DNA from: Mycogone perniciosa
Lineage: Eukaryota > Ascomycota > Sordariomycetes > Hypocreales > Hypocreaceae
DNA: 64,000 nucleotides
Direction of reading: 5' to 3'
NCBI GenBank assembly: GCA_025331125.1
Contig: JAOALB010000069.1
Location: forward strand, 62,001-126,000
Position numbers and translations under genes: made by a program. Position 1 is the stretch's first letter. Each line of letters opens with the position of its first letter. Shown piece by piece: positions 49,861-61,850 of this stretch. The notes under the pieces were generated by a model. The model had not been told where the DNA came from. It made no database searches and saw only the letters and a list, made by a program, of their open reading frames with translations.

Positions 49861-51176
49861 GGATTTCTGGTTAACCAGACGGGTTTTAAACTAGCATAGC
49901 TGCATCAGTCAACGAAGTTGAGTCGCGAGCTTTTAGGTTGCCTTCCAGTTTGGACATGGAAAGGTGAAGCATGAACCAGTCTTTCCAGATACTGCATCTA
50001 CCAATCACAGATCCACAGATGATTGTCGGATAACGTCAGTCTTGTTATCGGAAGAATTAGGAATTGGGCATGCAAGAGAGCTTGTTACTGTCTGAGATGT
50101 GAGACAAAACACGTGCGTCGTTTCTTTTGTATGAAGAAAAAGGCTGGGAAGGAACCCAATTATAATCAAGGAAGAAGGTCAGCAGACACACACCACGGTG
50201 TAACAAAGTGGAAATTCGTGTGCCCAGAATGTCCGACTTATCGTGATGTGCTCAGACTGACTACGAAGTACGTAACCGTGTTACGCGACTGATGTGCGCA
50301 CCACAAAAAGGCGTGGGGATTAGAAAATAGAATCAGAATTACTCCGTAGTATACTCCGTATTATTATACGAGTACAGTAATACTTCGTATACCCCTGGAT
50401 TATTCCTTACCGCGAGGTTTCACAACGATGAGCAGCCAATAGAAAATAGTAATATATACACTATCAGAATGCAATATCTAATAGCATCTAAGATGCTTAT
50501 CTAGCATAGCTTTCTAAAACTTAATTATTACATCTAATTCTTCCTTCTTCTCTTACAATAGTAATAACTTATCCATTATTTTATATAATGTTATTGATGC
50601 CCAACATTTAGAACTGCCATACTATTTCAATGCTGTTAAACAAGTACATGCTTTTGAGTGTAGCGGGGTAGTGTGGCAGAGCTTACGTCACAACGAAGTA
50701 ATAATTCATGGGGTACGGAGTAGATTGTATACTCAAAATCAGGTCCACAGCGGCACGCTTCATGCCTCTCAGAAAGTGACACGAAGCAGCTGAATGGGGT
50801 ACAGCTTAAACTGCAAAATCGGAACAGGGTAATAGAACGTCTATAATTTACCGTTGTGTTTATGTGCAGTCAGGAACCTAGGTAAAAGGGGCCATGACAT
50901 CATCAAGGAGCATCTCAAGGGGCAATGACGTAAGAGACCGTTGGGCTCCGTTGCATTAGATCATGTGACTAGGAGTGATACATATATAGACAACCTCTTT
51001 CCCTTACTCTGGACAAAGGGCAGAGGTCAATCTACTCACTCGTCTGCCCCCTAGCTGCTACTCTACAGCTTGTCCACCACCAGGACCCCCCCAGACTCTC
51101 CCACTCTCTTCTGCGTGGCCCTTGTTCTTAACAGTGCCGTACAGTTTTGCAAACACCGCTGTCAATAGATTCAAAA
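49861..51176. other. Intergenic region with repeat and promoter of the peptide gene
   Basis: It holds dispersed repeat copy 2 (50030-50291) and an AT-rich stretch 50330-50620 studded with TACTCCGTA/TACTTCGTA words. The last ~200 bases have a CATATATAGAC TATA-like word near 50980 and a pyrimidine-rich leader (51030-51120) typical of an expressed fungal gene. Confidence 0.55.
50030..50291 (+). repeat. Dispersed repeat copy 2
   Basis: Matches 25378-25634 in inverted orientation. It contains a 90-codon frame that overlaps the corresponding frame in copy 1 in places (ValSerLeuValIleGly, then Cys-Lys), but the frames diverge, so the similarity is at DNA level. TACGAAGTA lies at its right end. Confidence 0.7.
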
Positions 51177-51601
51177 ATGAAGGTTCTTTCTATTCTCATC
51201 TTTGTTGCTGCCGGAGTGGCTCTGGCTCTGCCAGCTCAGGAACAAACAAAGAATGTCAAGCGCGCTCTCTGCCTGAAAATTTGTTCTAGCGATTGTATAC
51301 AATGTCCAGACGGGGTGTGTATACTCCCCTCTTCTGTGAGACCACTATATTACTTGATGCTAATAACAATTCAGGTCCCAGTATCACGCAGACTGGTTTG
51401 TAACCCAGCGAATCCCCACGATGCCATCATAGAGCAGCTAACTAACAACTACCCAGGGGGATTGTTGGACTTGTTGCACGGAGTAAGACAATTAGCTCTT
51501 ACTTCAATTTTGAGAATCCTTATTGTTAGATACTCAAGGGGAGGCTTATACAGCACGATGGGACCAATCTATTAGTGACTACGAAGTATCAAAATCGCTG
51601 A
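51177..51601 (+). CDS. Secreted cysteine-rich peptide precursor with Kex2-type site, about 105 aa
   Basis: Start ATG 51177, a strong signal peptide (residues 1-17, ending AlaLeuAla), then a short propeptide ending ValLysArg, a Kex2-type cleavage site. The mature part begins AlaLeuCysLeuLysIleCysSerSerAspCys and has five cysteines. Intron 1 is 51315-51374 (60 bases, phase 0). A second intron at 51483-51529 gives a stop at 51599-51601 and 105 residues; if it is not removed, the frame ends at 51575. The cysteine-rich precursor layout is seen in effector-like or antimicrobial peptides; the role is unknown. A dead duplicate is at 45872-46082. Confidence 0.65.
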
Positions 51602-52188
51602 TTCATGTGTATTTATGTGTGTTTCCTCTATCATCTTCTGACTTTGCAATTGAGGCCTCTTCTCCCTTGACCCCCTTTTCCTCGTGTGGGGCACATCTTT
51701 ACTCTTTCAGTCCCAATTTCAGGATAGAGGCGGCTTACCCCCCTGTTATATAAAACTCTGCAGAGTATCCAATAGCTATTTTACATACACGCATGTCTCC
51801 ATGTGTACTTCGTACAAAGGACGAAGTACACAACTTCCAACTCTGCCCTACCTGTTTCCAGCAGGCACAAACTTCATTGTGGATGTATGTAATCAACCAG
51901 AGAAATCTTTTCTGGGGTAAAGGTAGTCTCGAATACCGCCCAGATAGATTATCTCTCGGTGCTAAAATGCGTCGGGAGATCAACAACTTGACTTCAGTAG
52001 ACCTGGGGCAACGAATTGGAGTGGATTAAAGCTATCCGACTACTACAACTAAACAAGCACATGACATGATGCAAGGAGCAGACTAGCCCACAATCATTTT
52101 AACCGAAGTTTCCATCAATATCTGCCCAAGAGAAGAATCGAGAAAAGAAAAAAGGGGAGTTCATGTTGGACCACCTCCTTCGTGTTCA
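51602..52188. other. Convergent intergenic region
   Basis: It lies between the peptide gene (+) and the fungal-specific gene (-). A near-palindromic pair of TACTTCGTAC / GACGAAGTAC words lies at about 51807-51830. Overlapping short frames here are not supported as genes. Confidence 0.5.
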
Positions 52189-54119
52189 TCAGTCATCTTC
52201 ATCGCCCGCCAGCTTCACTGATAGCTTGGTCTGCTCATTTGTAAACCAAAACTTGAGAGTTCCCTGTATCGGGGAACATGTCCAGTGCCATTGCCCATAA
52301 GGGTTATCATGCTTGTGCTTTGTGCCTGCTTGACACTCGACACTAACTGATGTTCCTAACATCTCAAACCATTTATTGGGAATCGTGTACGCGATCTGAG
52401 AAAAGCACAAGCATACAGGGTTCTCATAGGTCTGCACCAGGTCCCCTCCATGTCCGACTCGGCATACGCCAAGGGACCGTTGGGAACCATTCTCGTATTC
52501 TACGAGGATACCCCGACAAAGATGAGTGTGTGGATTGGTATAAACCTGCAGAGATGCGATGTTTTCCAGGGGGGCAGACGAGAAGAATGAATGTTGGAAG
52601 GGAGGCTGGCTCGGATAGGGGAAGAGCGGTACCTCACAGGTCTCCTCAGGATAAGCCCTTACATCCAAGATAACCCCTGGTTGATCTAACCGGTAAATGA
52701 GCGACAATTGGTTCTCTACAGGCCAGATGTAATCTATGGTTTTCCCCCGATAACAGGGTCCGACAACAAGATCACCGGCTAGCTCGAAACGGAATTGAAT
52801 ATGTTAAAATGTGCGGACTTGGAAGGGGAGGTCAGTCATACCAAGTAAGTACAGCTATGTGGTTCCGATGAATACATCCCATCGTCTGTGACTCGGACCC
52901 CAAAATGGGTAATGCGGTCTTTTGGTGGGAAAGGGACGTGGATCCAAGAGGCTCTCTCTTGAGTCTGGCGTGAGAATTGATCAAACTTCATTTGAGGGAA
53001 AGGCAATCTCTTTGTGTGTCCGTGTATGGCGAGCGTATCTCTACCTGAGATAAGAAAGGTGATGGCATCAACTTTTGTTAAATCAATGGTAGAGAACTGA
53101 ACAGGGCCAAAAACTGGCAATTGGTTTTGGAGACAGTCTAGGACTGGCGGGGTGTGCATATCCCAAAGCTGGAAGCCAACCAGCATGCTTGGCAAATCTA
53201 GACGTGCCAGACCTGACTATCGTTGCCTTTGGTTAACAGAGGGGTGCAGATTATGGGGGGGGAGCGTGGTAAGCGAGCTTCACATACCTCAAACTGCACC
53301 TTGACACCCCTCAGGCGCTTTTGCGTGTCTGTAATGTATACCTCGGTATCCGATCGTCGGTGTTGGAATTGGGGAACGCTTGTCAGCCTCTCGATACGTC
53401 TTACGCCCCGGCAATCTATCGTGATCCTGAAGATAGGTGCGGGGTTCTTCTTCTCGACCACGGGACATCCACCTCGTTCCCACGACACGAGCCTGGAGAT
53501 GGGAATCGAAATGTGCCTGTCAAGTACAGGGTAGAACGGACCAGTCGCCAGGTCAATCACAGCCCGGTAGCGATTGAGAAGGTTCGGCCGGGCGTATTCC
53601 CATATCATGCATGATATCTCGGGCGGCATCAGCTTCAGCCCGGGCAGAGAGTACAGGTCTGCCGCCAGCTCCATCGTTTTGACGGCGTCGGGTTTGGGGG
53701 GTAGCCGAAGGGATGGAGCACCACGCCAGGGGCTTCGCCATGCTGCCGCCAGCCACAGTCGATACAATGCGCCTTTGCTCGTGCAGTAACGTCGAAACAG
53801 GTTGAAACACGCAGTGTGTACGGCTGCGCCTTCACTGGGCGAAGTCCTGCACGCGGAGCAGTGAGGCTCACGACAGAAGAACCAGTCGGTATGTGCGGGA
53901 AGCATAATATCGACGTCGTAATCGGGGAACGTAAACGTGTCGATGGCATGGACAGAGTCTCTCTTGCGAAGGACTGGGCTATGGCGTGAGTGGCAATGAA
54001 GGAAGCAACTTGGGGAGTGCACATGATGATTTACTCGCAACAATTCTCTCCTCCAAGTTGAACGCGTCGCCACAGGCCCCGCATTGTGGTTGCAGATGGA
54101 CGTGCGTGCGAGTTTCCAT
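52189..54119 (-). CDS. Fungal-specific protein of unknown function, probable frameshift near the N-terminus
   Basis: Main exons on the minus strand: about 54073-53288, 53216-52842 and about 52782-52189. Intron 1 (53217-53287) is clear; intron 2 (about 52783-52841) has a GTATGA donor and an uncertain acceptor. The upstream frame from ATG 54119 gives CysGlyAlaCysGlyAspAlaPhe...GluArgIleValAla, a two-cysteine opening I associate with this family. To continue into AspThrPheThrPheProAspTyrAspValAsp it must change frame near 54030, and no plausible intron is there. Cys/His-rich segments (CysArgGluProHisCysSerAlaCys) suggest metal binding. The C-terminal part is beta-rich and ends GlyAspGluAspAsp. 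The gene may be a recent pseudogene, or the frame change may be a sequence error. Confidence 0.6.
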
Positions 54120-56179
54120 CAGATTGGGAAGATGACCAGGACGCATCGTCACCAATGTGAGGCTGCCCGAGATGAGGGTGAGGGCGAGGATGAAGAAGAA
54201 GATGAAGAAGAAGAAGAAGAGGAGGAGGAGGAGGAAGAGGAGAGATGAAAGAGGAACAGAAAGCTGAAGCTCTCCAGGGCAGCGATCTACCTATAGGATA
54301 GGTAGGTACCTACGGAGTACCTTAGGTACTACTAGCACGAACTGCGGGGTACGAGTGCCTGAATCTCGATCTGAGGTGGGCGCCCTAAACTCTATCTATC
54401 TATTATTTTTCTTTATTTAGCAGCATTACTCAGAAGGCTAGACATTTGGTAGTAACACTGGTCGCTTGGCAGGCCGGCTGAGTCAGGCTGAGAAAAAGAA
54501 AAGAAATATGAAGACGTGATTATTTTTAATATCAATCAATACCCGTATGTTGTTGAAAACAATCAACTCTGGTACAAAGTACTCCGTAGACAAGATCGCT
54601 AGATGCACTATATCTTGTTCCTGGGGCCCGTTAGGTACAGTAGTGCACGCTTTAGTGCCTGCTAGCCTCAACGGCGATAGCACCACCTCCCACTATCTGC
54701 TACCAATTAGGAAATCAGCTCTCTAAGACAAACAAACGTCAGTTGGAGATGCAGAGCTTATGCGAAGTAAACTCATGGCATGAGATGAGTGGCTTATGGT
54801 GCGAGATGGTGCTTCGTTCGCGACAGGGCCCAGCCTTGACGCAGCCACGTGTCCATGTCTGGCTGGTTCCAAGTGGTAGAGAGCACAGCTGCCAGAAAAA
54901 GGACTCCAGTGTCATGCATAAGGGAATGCGGTCATCGTATGATTGTTAGCAGAGATATCTCGTGTACTTCGTAGGAGGCAGCCTTGTTATGCAAGGATTT
55001 ATGTCCCTCCAATGATACTGGTAGAGCTGAGCTTCCTGGTCGATAATACATAGCTGTTATGACATCTGCTCCTTTCCCTGTTTCCTCTCGTAGCAGCCTG
55101 CCCTCTTCCTCACGCACTGGATATTGTAGTGGTATTCTACTTCGTATCCTTCCGCAAAGGCCTTCTGTCGGCCACTGGCTTAGGTCTGCAAACCAGTACA
55201 GCTAGCACTGCACTTGGATTTGCATCTCAGGTCATCGTACCGCTTCGGGTGCTGTAGCGAGATCCGCCGTATCCCCCAAAACGCCTCACAGAAACGGGGA
55301 ATCTCCACAAAGAAAGCCAAGCTCCGCCTCCAAGACCCGGCCCACACCCTTTCGGTACTCCAAAGGATTCGCAAAGGTACTAGTTTTTGCAGTCGATAGG
55401 CGATGGGGGAACGGCAGCAGAGGGATCGTAAGGTGGGGAAGATGGATGATCTATTTGCTCGCGTCAGGCTCACATCACAACAAAGTCAGCTTGCTTGCAG
55501 CACACACCTTTTCGATCCAGCTGGTCAGCGCGTCTGGAGAGGCATTCACCTGTCTGCTCAGAGGGAAGTGAATCAGAAGTAATCGACTGTATTTTCAATG
55601 GGATTGTTCGCAATAATATCTGCAGCCGTGCCCTCCATTCTGTTCGTCTGTTCGTCTGTTCGTGCGTCGAGAATATTCCCAACGCGACGTGTTGCTGGAA
55701 TGCTATCCTGCTTATGTAATCCTTCTTGATCTTGCCCTGTGTTATCTGCAACGATGTGATTTATCTATTGTAATCAGAGTTATGTATCGTAATCAGACTT
55801 ATTTACAGTAACCAGAGGTATCCAAAATATCCCGAGTTAACTGTAGCAACGCATGTTCTTCGGGCCACTGTCGTGTTGTGGTCGATCGATTATGAAGCGA
55901 AGCAACTCCAGACCCCCAGCTGTTTTCTTTTATTTTCTCCAAAATTTGCATGAAAGGGAGATAAAAATGCCGGTATCTGTAAGCCTCAGAAATAATAAAG
56001 ATTGCTGCACTCATCCATTTATTCTAGCATCTTAGGAGGTGGCATCTTGTATGCGGAGCAAGAGCCAACCCAACCAGCCCAAGCGATATAGACACACGGC
56101 ATGTTTTAAGGGAATATACAGATTCTGGGAAATACGTTTATCTTGGCTCTCACACACATCTCGACTGGCTTGTGATTGA
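54120..56179. other. Intergenic region with purine tract and short tandem repeats
   Basis: No supported gene. It includes the GAA/GAG tract at 54172-54245 and TACGGAGTA-type words near 54311, 54580, 54963 and 55138. A short gttcgtct tandem (about 55640-55665) and three degenerate copies of a gtaatcaga unit (55766-55818) are also present. Confidence 0.5.
54172..54250 (+). repeat. Purine-rich simple repeat (GAA/GAG/GAT)
   Basis: Nearly uninterrupted purines in triplet steps, upstream of the minus-strand gene start. On the minus strand this is a pyrimidine tract about 55-130 bases before the ATG, a common position for CT-rich fungal promoter elements. Confidence 0.8.
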
Positions 56180-56800
56180 CGAATTTTTATAATTTGTAAA
56201 TGAATCTTCTCAGAAATGTCGCCATTACCAGATACGTTTCCAGGTTTGCTAGTGTCGTAAGCATTGTAATTTTCTCCAATGTCTCTCTATTCGCTCCGCC
56301 ATTATACTCAGTCCCAGCGCATCCACTTTGAAACCGAGTAATTTCACTGACGGGTAACCGCAAAACGATTTCTTTGGGTTCATTGCAAGGCGAAGCTTCT
56401 CAAACAGTCGAAACAAGTCTGTAAGGTGCTGGCAGTGCTCCTCGAATGTGTCGCTGAAAACAACGACATCGTCGATATATTCTCGGACGAGATATCTCAT
56501 GTGATATAATCGTTGGTCCATGAATCTTTGTGCGAACGACGGACTGTTTTTGAATGCCATGATAACTACGCGTGACATTTCCAGTCCGCGAGGTGTCACC
56601 AAGACCATTAAGTTTTTGTAGTCTTCATAAATTAGAGGTTGATGAAAGAAGGCTGATGCATCAAGTATGGAAATGTACTTCTTTCCTCTCAGTTTTCCAA
56701 TAATTTCCTCCTGTGAGGGTATCGGATATACGTCCGGCACTGTGATCTAGTTTAATTGTCCAAGGTCCACCACCATTCTTGCCTTTCGGTTGCCCAGTAG
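56170..56800 (-). pseudogene. Gypsy-type reverse transcriptase relic, not RIP-mutated
   Basis: A 163-codon frame (56740-56249) carries the RT palm, with TyrIleAspAspValValValPheSer (about 56460-56480) and LysSerPheCysGlyTyrProSerValLysLeuLeuGly. Similarity continues upstream through an in-frame TAG at 56747-56749 and downstream in another frame after a shift near 56285. There is no RNase H or integrase nearby and no LTR. Base composition is normal, unlike the elements at 1-24475, so this is a different family or history. Confidence 0.8.
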
Positions 56801-57446
56801 CATCCATCAGGCACAAGTTTCACTCATCTCGTACACACTGAATAATTCCTGTAAAAATAATTCGTAGTTTATTTTAACAGATATGATACATCTATACATC
56901 TTCTCTTCTGCATTAGCAAGAAACCTACTGCGTCTGCCATGTTTGTTCATTAGAGCAACTCTCCTTCCTTTCTTCCTTTAAGTTTACCTCTTGCATTTTC
57001 CAAGAAGTCATCTGCCACTCTAAACTGCCTCCAAAATCATACCTCTGTACTTTCCTACTCTCTCACGAGAGCCTGGTGGCGTCTGTCAGGCTTCAGCCAA
57101 AATGCTATCGAAGGAAACTTCTACCAGAGAATCGAAAACCTTTCAAAACCTTCAGTTTAGCATCGACAGATTATCTCGGAACATGCATAAAGCCACATGC
57201 ACGAGGTTCTTTAACTTAACCTTCTCTCTTCTCAGAATCTTGCGACGAGTCTTATTTAAAACCGCGTTCACATCCTTCGAAATGCCAGTCAACAATCTAC
57301 TTCGACTCAACTTCTTTAAATTTGCGTATCAGACTCCACAGGCATCTATTCAAGTCTCCAGTCTGTTATCGACGGGCTCCTAGCATCATCCGAAGGCTTC
57401 ATAAGAGAGGTGTATCAACATCCATCTCTTACTATTTACCGTCAAG
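56801..57446. other. Upstream region of the F-box gene
   Basis: No convincing gene. A 93-codon frame at 57102-57383 lacks any motif and ends just before the F-box start, so it is more likely leader or promoter sequence. It is pyrimidine-rich between 56960 and 57060. Confidence 0.45.
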
Positions 57447-59174
57447 ATGGCACAGTCAACCGTCACGTTCCCCCTGACAAAACTCTGCCCTGATCTGGTA
57501 TTCGTCTTCGTGAAACAGGTATGTACTCTCCATGTGGTACCATCGTCTCATCTTAGAATCATTGATTCTGACATATTCCCATTTAGGTGAAAGGCAATCA
57601 CTTCAAGACTCTGGTGGCTTTAAGCCAGACATGCAAGGATCTTCATGCCATTGCTACCCCCATCGTCTATCAGACGATGGTAGTCACCAAGAAACTGATC
57701 AGGGCCGTTCAAAAGAACCCTGCAGTGCTAGAAAAGATGTCTTCGTATACGCGCCATCTTAATCTGCGTATTCTTGATCCGAATCCGGATCATATTAAAC
57801 ATCTCATCTCGTCGTGTCCTAGACTCGACTCCATCAGGTACATATCAATCTCATCCAGACATATGAGGAGAAATATCCTTTCTAACCACTAAATCCTCCC
57901 ATTTTTCTCTGTACAGATTGTGCAATGTGCCCCTTAGAAACATGCCAGCTGATCTTTTCGATGTCGACCACCTCCGTTGTCATCGCATCAAGCTCTCCGT
58001 GGAAATGGCACCAATTGTCTCGATCCGAGGCAACAACGTATATTTCTACCTCGAACGCCTAGCTCCCGAGTGCTTGGTGTCCCTCAACGTGGAGAGGTCG
58101 ATCGCCTCGCCGCACCTTGCACTGAATCACCTGAGACGCTTTCTAGTCCAGGCCACACAGCTGCAGTCGTGGCAGTTCGACCACCGTGGGATATCCGGGG
58201 GCTTCATCTTCAAGAAAAACGAGAAGATGCCGGCGTTGAAAGACATGTCCCTCAAGTTCTACAGCTGGGAGCATTCACAGGAACAGGTCAAGAAGCACTG
58301 GGACTTTTCTCGTTTACAGTCTCTAAAACTCGCCTCCGTTCCCACCATCAACTTCTTCACCACTGTAGCCCCATCAGACCTTGCTGGCCTGCGTACTCTG
58401 AGGATCGAAGAGCATGTCTCCTATCTCTACAGCCACAACAAGGAGGCTACGCGCCTCATCTACCCAGTAGTGAAGGACCACATCCGAGCGCTAGAGGTGC
58501 TGGAACTCTTCTGTCACACCGACGCATTCCACGTCGATGCCATCCTCAAGCACAAGGACTCGCTGCGAGTGCTTCGATTCAGGGACCACATTGGCTTCGG
58601 GGACGAAATGTTTCCTTGCCCAACCATCTCGCTAGAAGATGTGAGATGCCTGGCCCATGAGCTGCACCATGTGCACACCCTCGAGCTGGATCTAGAGTAC
58701 AGAAACTGCCTCACCTTCAACTTCCTCCTCGCAATCGCCCGCTTCCCCAGACTTCACACCCTCACCCTCAACGTCCAAACCATGATCCGGCCCACTCCCT
58801 TCAGCCAAGTACGCGCAGACTGGGATCCAGACCTCGACGTCGCCAGATTGATGTGCCGTGCCCTCATCGCCAGCAGAAAGGGGAGCCACCCAGGCCGTCC
58901 CTTTCGCCGCATCACCATCATCGTCGGCGGCTGGAAGAAGTACATGACGCGACGCTCATCCACTAACTGGGCCGTCATGAACATGGAGGGCAAATTCGCA
59001 GAGCGATGCTTCCACGTCGAAAGAGACGCTCTGCTGGATGATTACAGGGTGAAGGAGGAGCTGAGTGAGTCGGCTTTTGACCCTATATCATCTTTTAGAG
59101 ATGCTTGGCGGGTGGAAGTTTGGCATGATGAGGCTCCGGGTTGTATGTGGCATTTAGGGCTGTTATCGTCGTGA
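57447..59174 (+). CDS. F-box/LRR-like protein, 526 aa
   Basis: Three exons (57447-57518, 57587-57837, 57917-59174), GT-AG introns, 1,581 bases in all. The N-terminus (LysLeuCysProAspLeuValPhe...PheLysThrLeuValAlaLeuSerGlnThrCysLysAsp) has the layout of an F-box, followed by ProIleValTyrGlnThr as in many fungal F-box proteins. The rest shows irregular leucine-rich segments (LeuGluValLeuGluLeu, HisThrLeuGluLeuAspLeu, LeuHisThrLeuThrLeu). F-box proteins recruit substrates to SCF ubiquitin ligases through the repeats. The substrate is unknown and the F-box call is by pattern only. Confidence 0.8.
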
Positions 59175-61850
59175 TTGGGAGGTGATATTGGACGGCCAGC
59201 CTGATATAAACGGATATTTCACCTGGTCAACCCTACTCTACACGGGGCACATGTCGCATGTCCAAGGAATGGACGCACAGCATTGGTGTATATCAATTCA
59301 TGTTTAAAGCAGCGTGGTTTTGGATTTGGGGCCATAGTCCTTCATCTAGAATAAATCAGTGCAATCACTACGTCAATGTCAACAGCCCCAATAGGCGTTC
59401 CTTTGCCAAAGCCTGGAGATGGCATACTTCTTTTTCCAGCGTGATATTTCCATCAGGGCGTACGAGTCCCCAATCGCATCAATCACGCAATGTTGGTCGG
59501 AGGATTGATTGATTGATTGCTGCCCACTCCAAGACCTTGGCGGAATTTCCCGTTTCGCTACAATGGAAAAGACCGACAAAGTATTCCTTCAGATACTTGC
59601 CAAGTATTCTTGGGAACTCAGAGAGCATCTGGAACTCTGGCCAAGCCCAAAACCCTGCACAGAGTTGGATCCTTGGCCACAGCTGGTGGTATGTGGGCAC
59701 ACTGCAAAAGTCAAGATGGCCTGATTGTCAGTCGCGTGCTTGGCATAAGGCCATTCCTGACGGCGAATCGCCGTCGAAACCGGTAACAGCTCGGAAACGC
59801 CGTCATCTTTGCCTCCAGCTGACCTTTCGGCTCCACGAGGCGCTGGCTTGGAGTCCTGGAGTCCTGGAGTCCTGGGTGTCTCGCAAAACCGCTCCACCAG
59901 CAATGGCATCGCAGCTGAATGAAATCCATCAAGGTTCCTCGCTCCAGACATGGGATATCACATCAAAAAGGAAGCACCGGGTTCTAGCCTCTCCTGGATC
60001 AGATACTACTACCCGGGGTTGGGGTACAGAAACTCTCTTTCAGCCTCATGGTGATCACCGATCGGGACCTGACCCAGAGCCTTGGATAGCAACACGAAAT
60101 GCCATTGGCCGCGGCGGAGAAGGTCGAGGCCTTGCAGGAAAGACTCATGTTCTCTTTTCTGCGTGTACATTGCCACTTGATCAAGGCGCTCAAGCTTTCT
60201 GCCGACCAAAACGGCCCATATCCATCGCCCCTTGACTCGTAATGCCCAGCAATTGAGATTCTGTATGGCCGAAGAGGCAAATACGGGTGGGACTAAGGCT
60301 GTGACAGCGGTACGGAATACGTCTGTCACTGCCTTGGAATCGATCGATCGTTCGCAAAGTGTATATGCATTCGCCCGCACCGCGGCCCGAGTCAACTCGG
60401 GTCTTGTCATCGGGTAACTGTACCAAAGCCGGCTTCCCTGGCCGACCCGCTGCCCTACGGATCTGATTGGGGCATCTCGGGCGGTGCCGCGGTCGCATAC
60501 GTGGCCAGCTGAAAAGGATAAAAGTCGATAGTCGTTAAACTTTCAGTGTGGCGAATCGCCGATTGTAGTAGAGCTGCAATTACTCGCCGAACACTCCCAC
60601 TGCAATCCCTGATTAGTTATCCGTATTCCCGTTTCGCCGAATCTCCGGGAGTACGAAAAAGAGAGTGACGCAGAGGGTAGAGCGATTCAAACGTCATTTG
60701 CATTCCAGCCATGACTTGGGGCCTCCCGACACTGTGGATGAGGCGCATGGTTATGACGGATCCGGCTGAGTGGATGGCTGGGACCGCGTAGGCTTTCTAT
60801 TCGATGTAATACGATGGGAAAGGGAGGAATAGAGTTTCGAATCTCAGTTTTCCTTTGTGTGATTTGCATGTCCCGGATTTAGGGTTGCAACCATTGCCCA
60901 CAGAGCTGGAGTCCGGAGAAGGGCAGATCATGGAACGTTGCCACGCGGGAAGTGGACACTTGGAGAGATCTGAGACCGGAGAAGGGAATGCTGAAGAAAC
61001 GCTCTCGGTTGGAAGAGCTTGTATACACAGAAATCAGCCACGGGTGTTGCCTCCAAAGTGTAATAGGGGGGAGAGAAAAGGCTGTTCTCGAGAGGGAGGA
61101 GGGACAGAGGCAATGAAACTACCGACACACCCCTCTGTGATTGATAATCAAACACTCTTCTTGGTACTGTTTGTGCGACCTTGGATCAATTCACTTTCCC
61201 GTTTGGTCGACAAGAACGAGTCAGGACGAAGGAATAGGTACAAACCATGTGATCTTGGTAGTGTGTCTCGGCGAGGACACCGAATCTCACCCCCTGTCTC
61301 AACTCAGATGGTACACATTCCACAATCCACATTCCAGAACTCCGTCACAGTGGCTTTGTTTTCCAATTGATGTATCTCCGAGGCAAGACAAATCCGAACG
61401 TCACATTCTCAACAAGCCGACGCATGCGGCTGCTGTCTGTGTCGTACATGAACAAAGTAAATCTCCCGAGAAGACAATGGAGACGACAAGAAATCTGACG
61501 CCAGAAGAACGGATGGACGACGGCCAAATCATCCCACAGCGCCCCCGTCTATAGGCCGTCCCCCCCTCATCCTCATCCTCTCCTTTTGATGGCTCTTGAG
61601 AGCCCAAGACCCAGATAGATCCATGGCTACGGTGGGAGTTTGTAGCCACTGTCAGCGCCATGGTCATTTAGCACAGCATCCACAACACCAAGTTCCAGCA
61701 AGCCGGTCCCAGAGGACGAAACCTTATTGCCTCACCGTTCCATCCGTGCCATCGGTCTGCCGAGTCACGAGCTTTCTCGGCCAAACCAGCTGTCAGGATT
61801 GCGAAAGACCCATCCAGAACGCGCGGTGTTTTGCGGGCATTACTCCATTC
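59175..61850. other. Gene-poor region, nothing firmly coding
   Basis: Several frames of 60-240 codons overlap on both strands (59.5-60.5 kb) without motifs or splice logic. The pattern GGCGAATCGCC or a near form occurs near 59761, 60550 and 60630. Short tandems are at 59505 (gattgatt) and 59855 (gtcctgga, three units). Confidence 0.45.

Noticed and set aside
57102..57383. 93-codon frame upstream of the F-box gene
   Set aside because: No motif; more likely leader or promoter sequence.
57977..58660. 227-codon frame overlapping the F-box gene
   Set aside because: Alternative frame of the same strand, low-complexity composition; the F-box frame is the coherent one.
59513..60235. 240-codon plus-strand frame and the opposing 133-codon frame at 60009-60410
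   Set aside because: The two overlap on opposite strands and neither shows a family motif; I could not decide for either.
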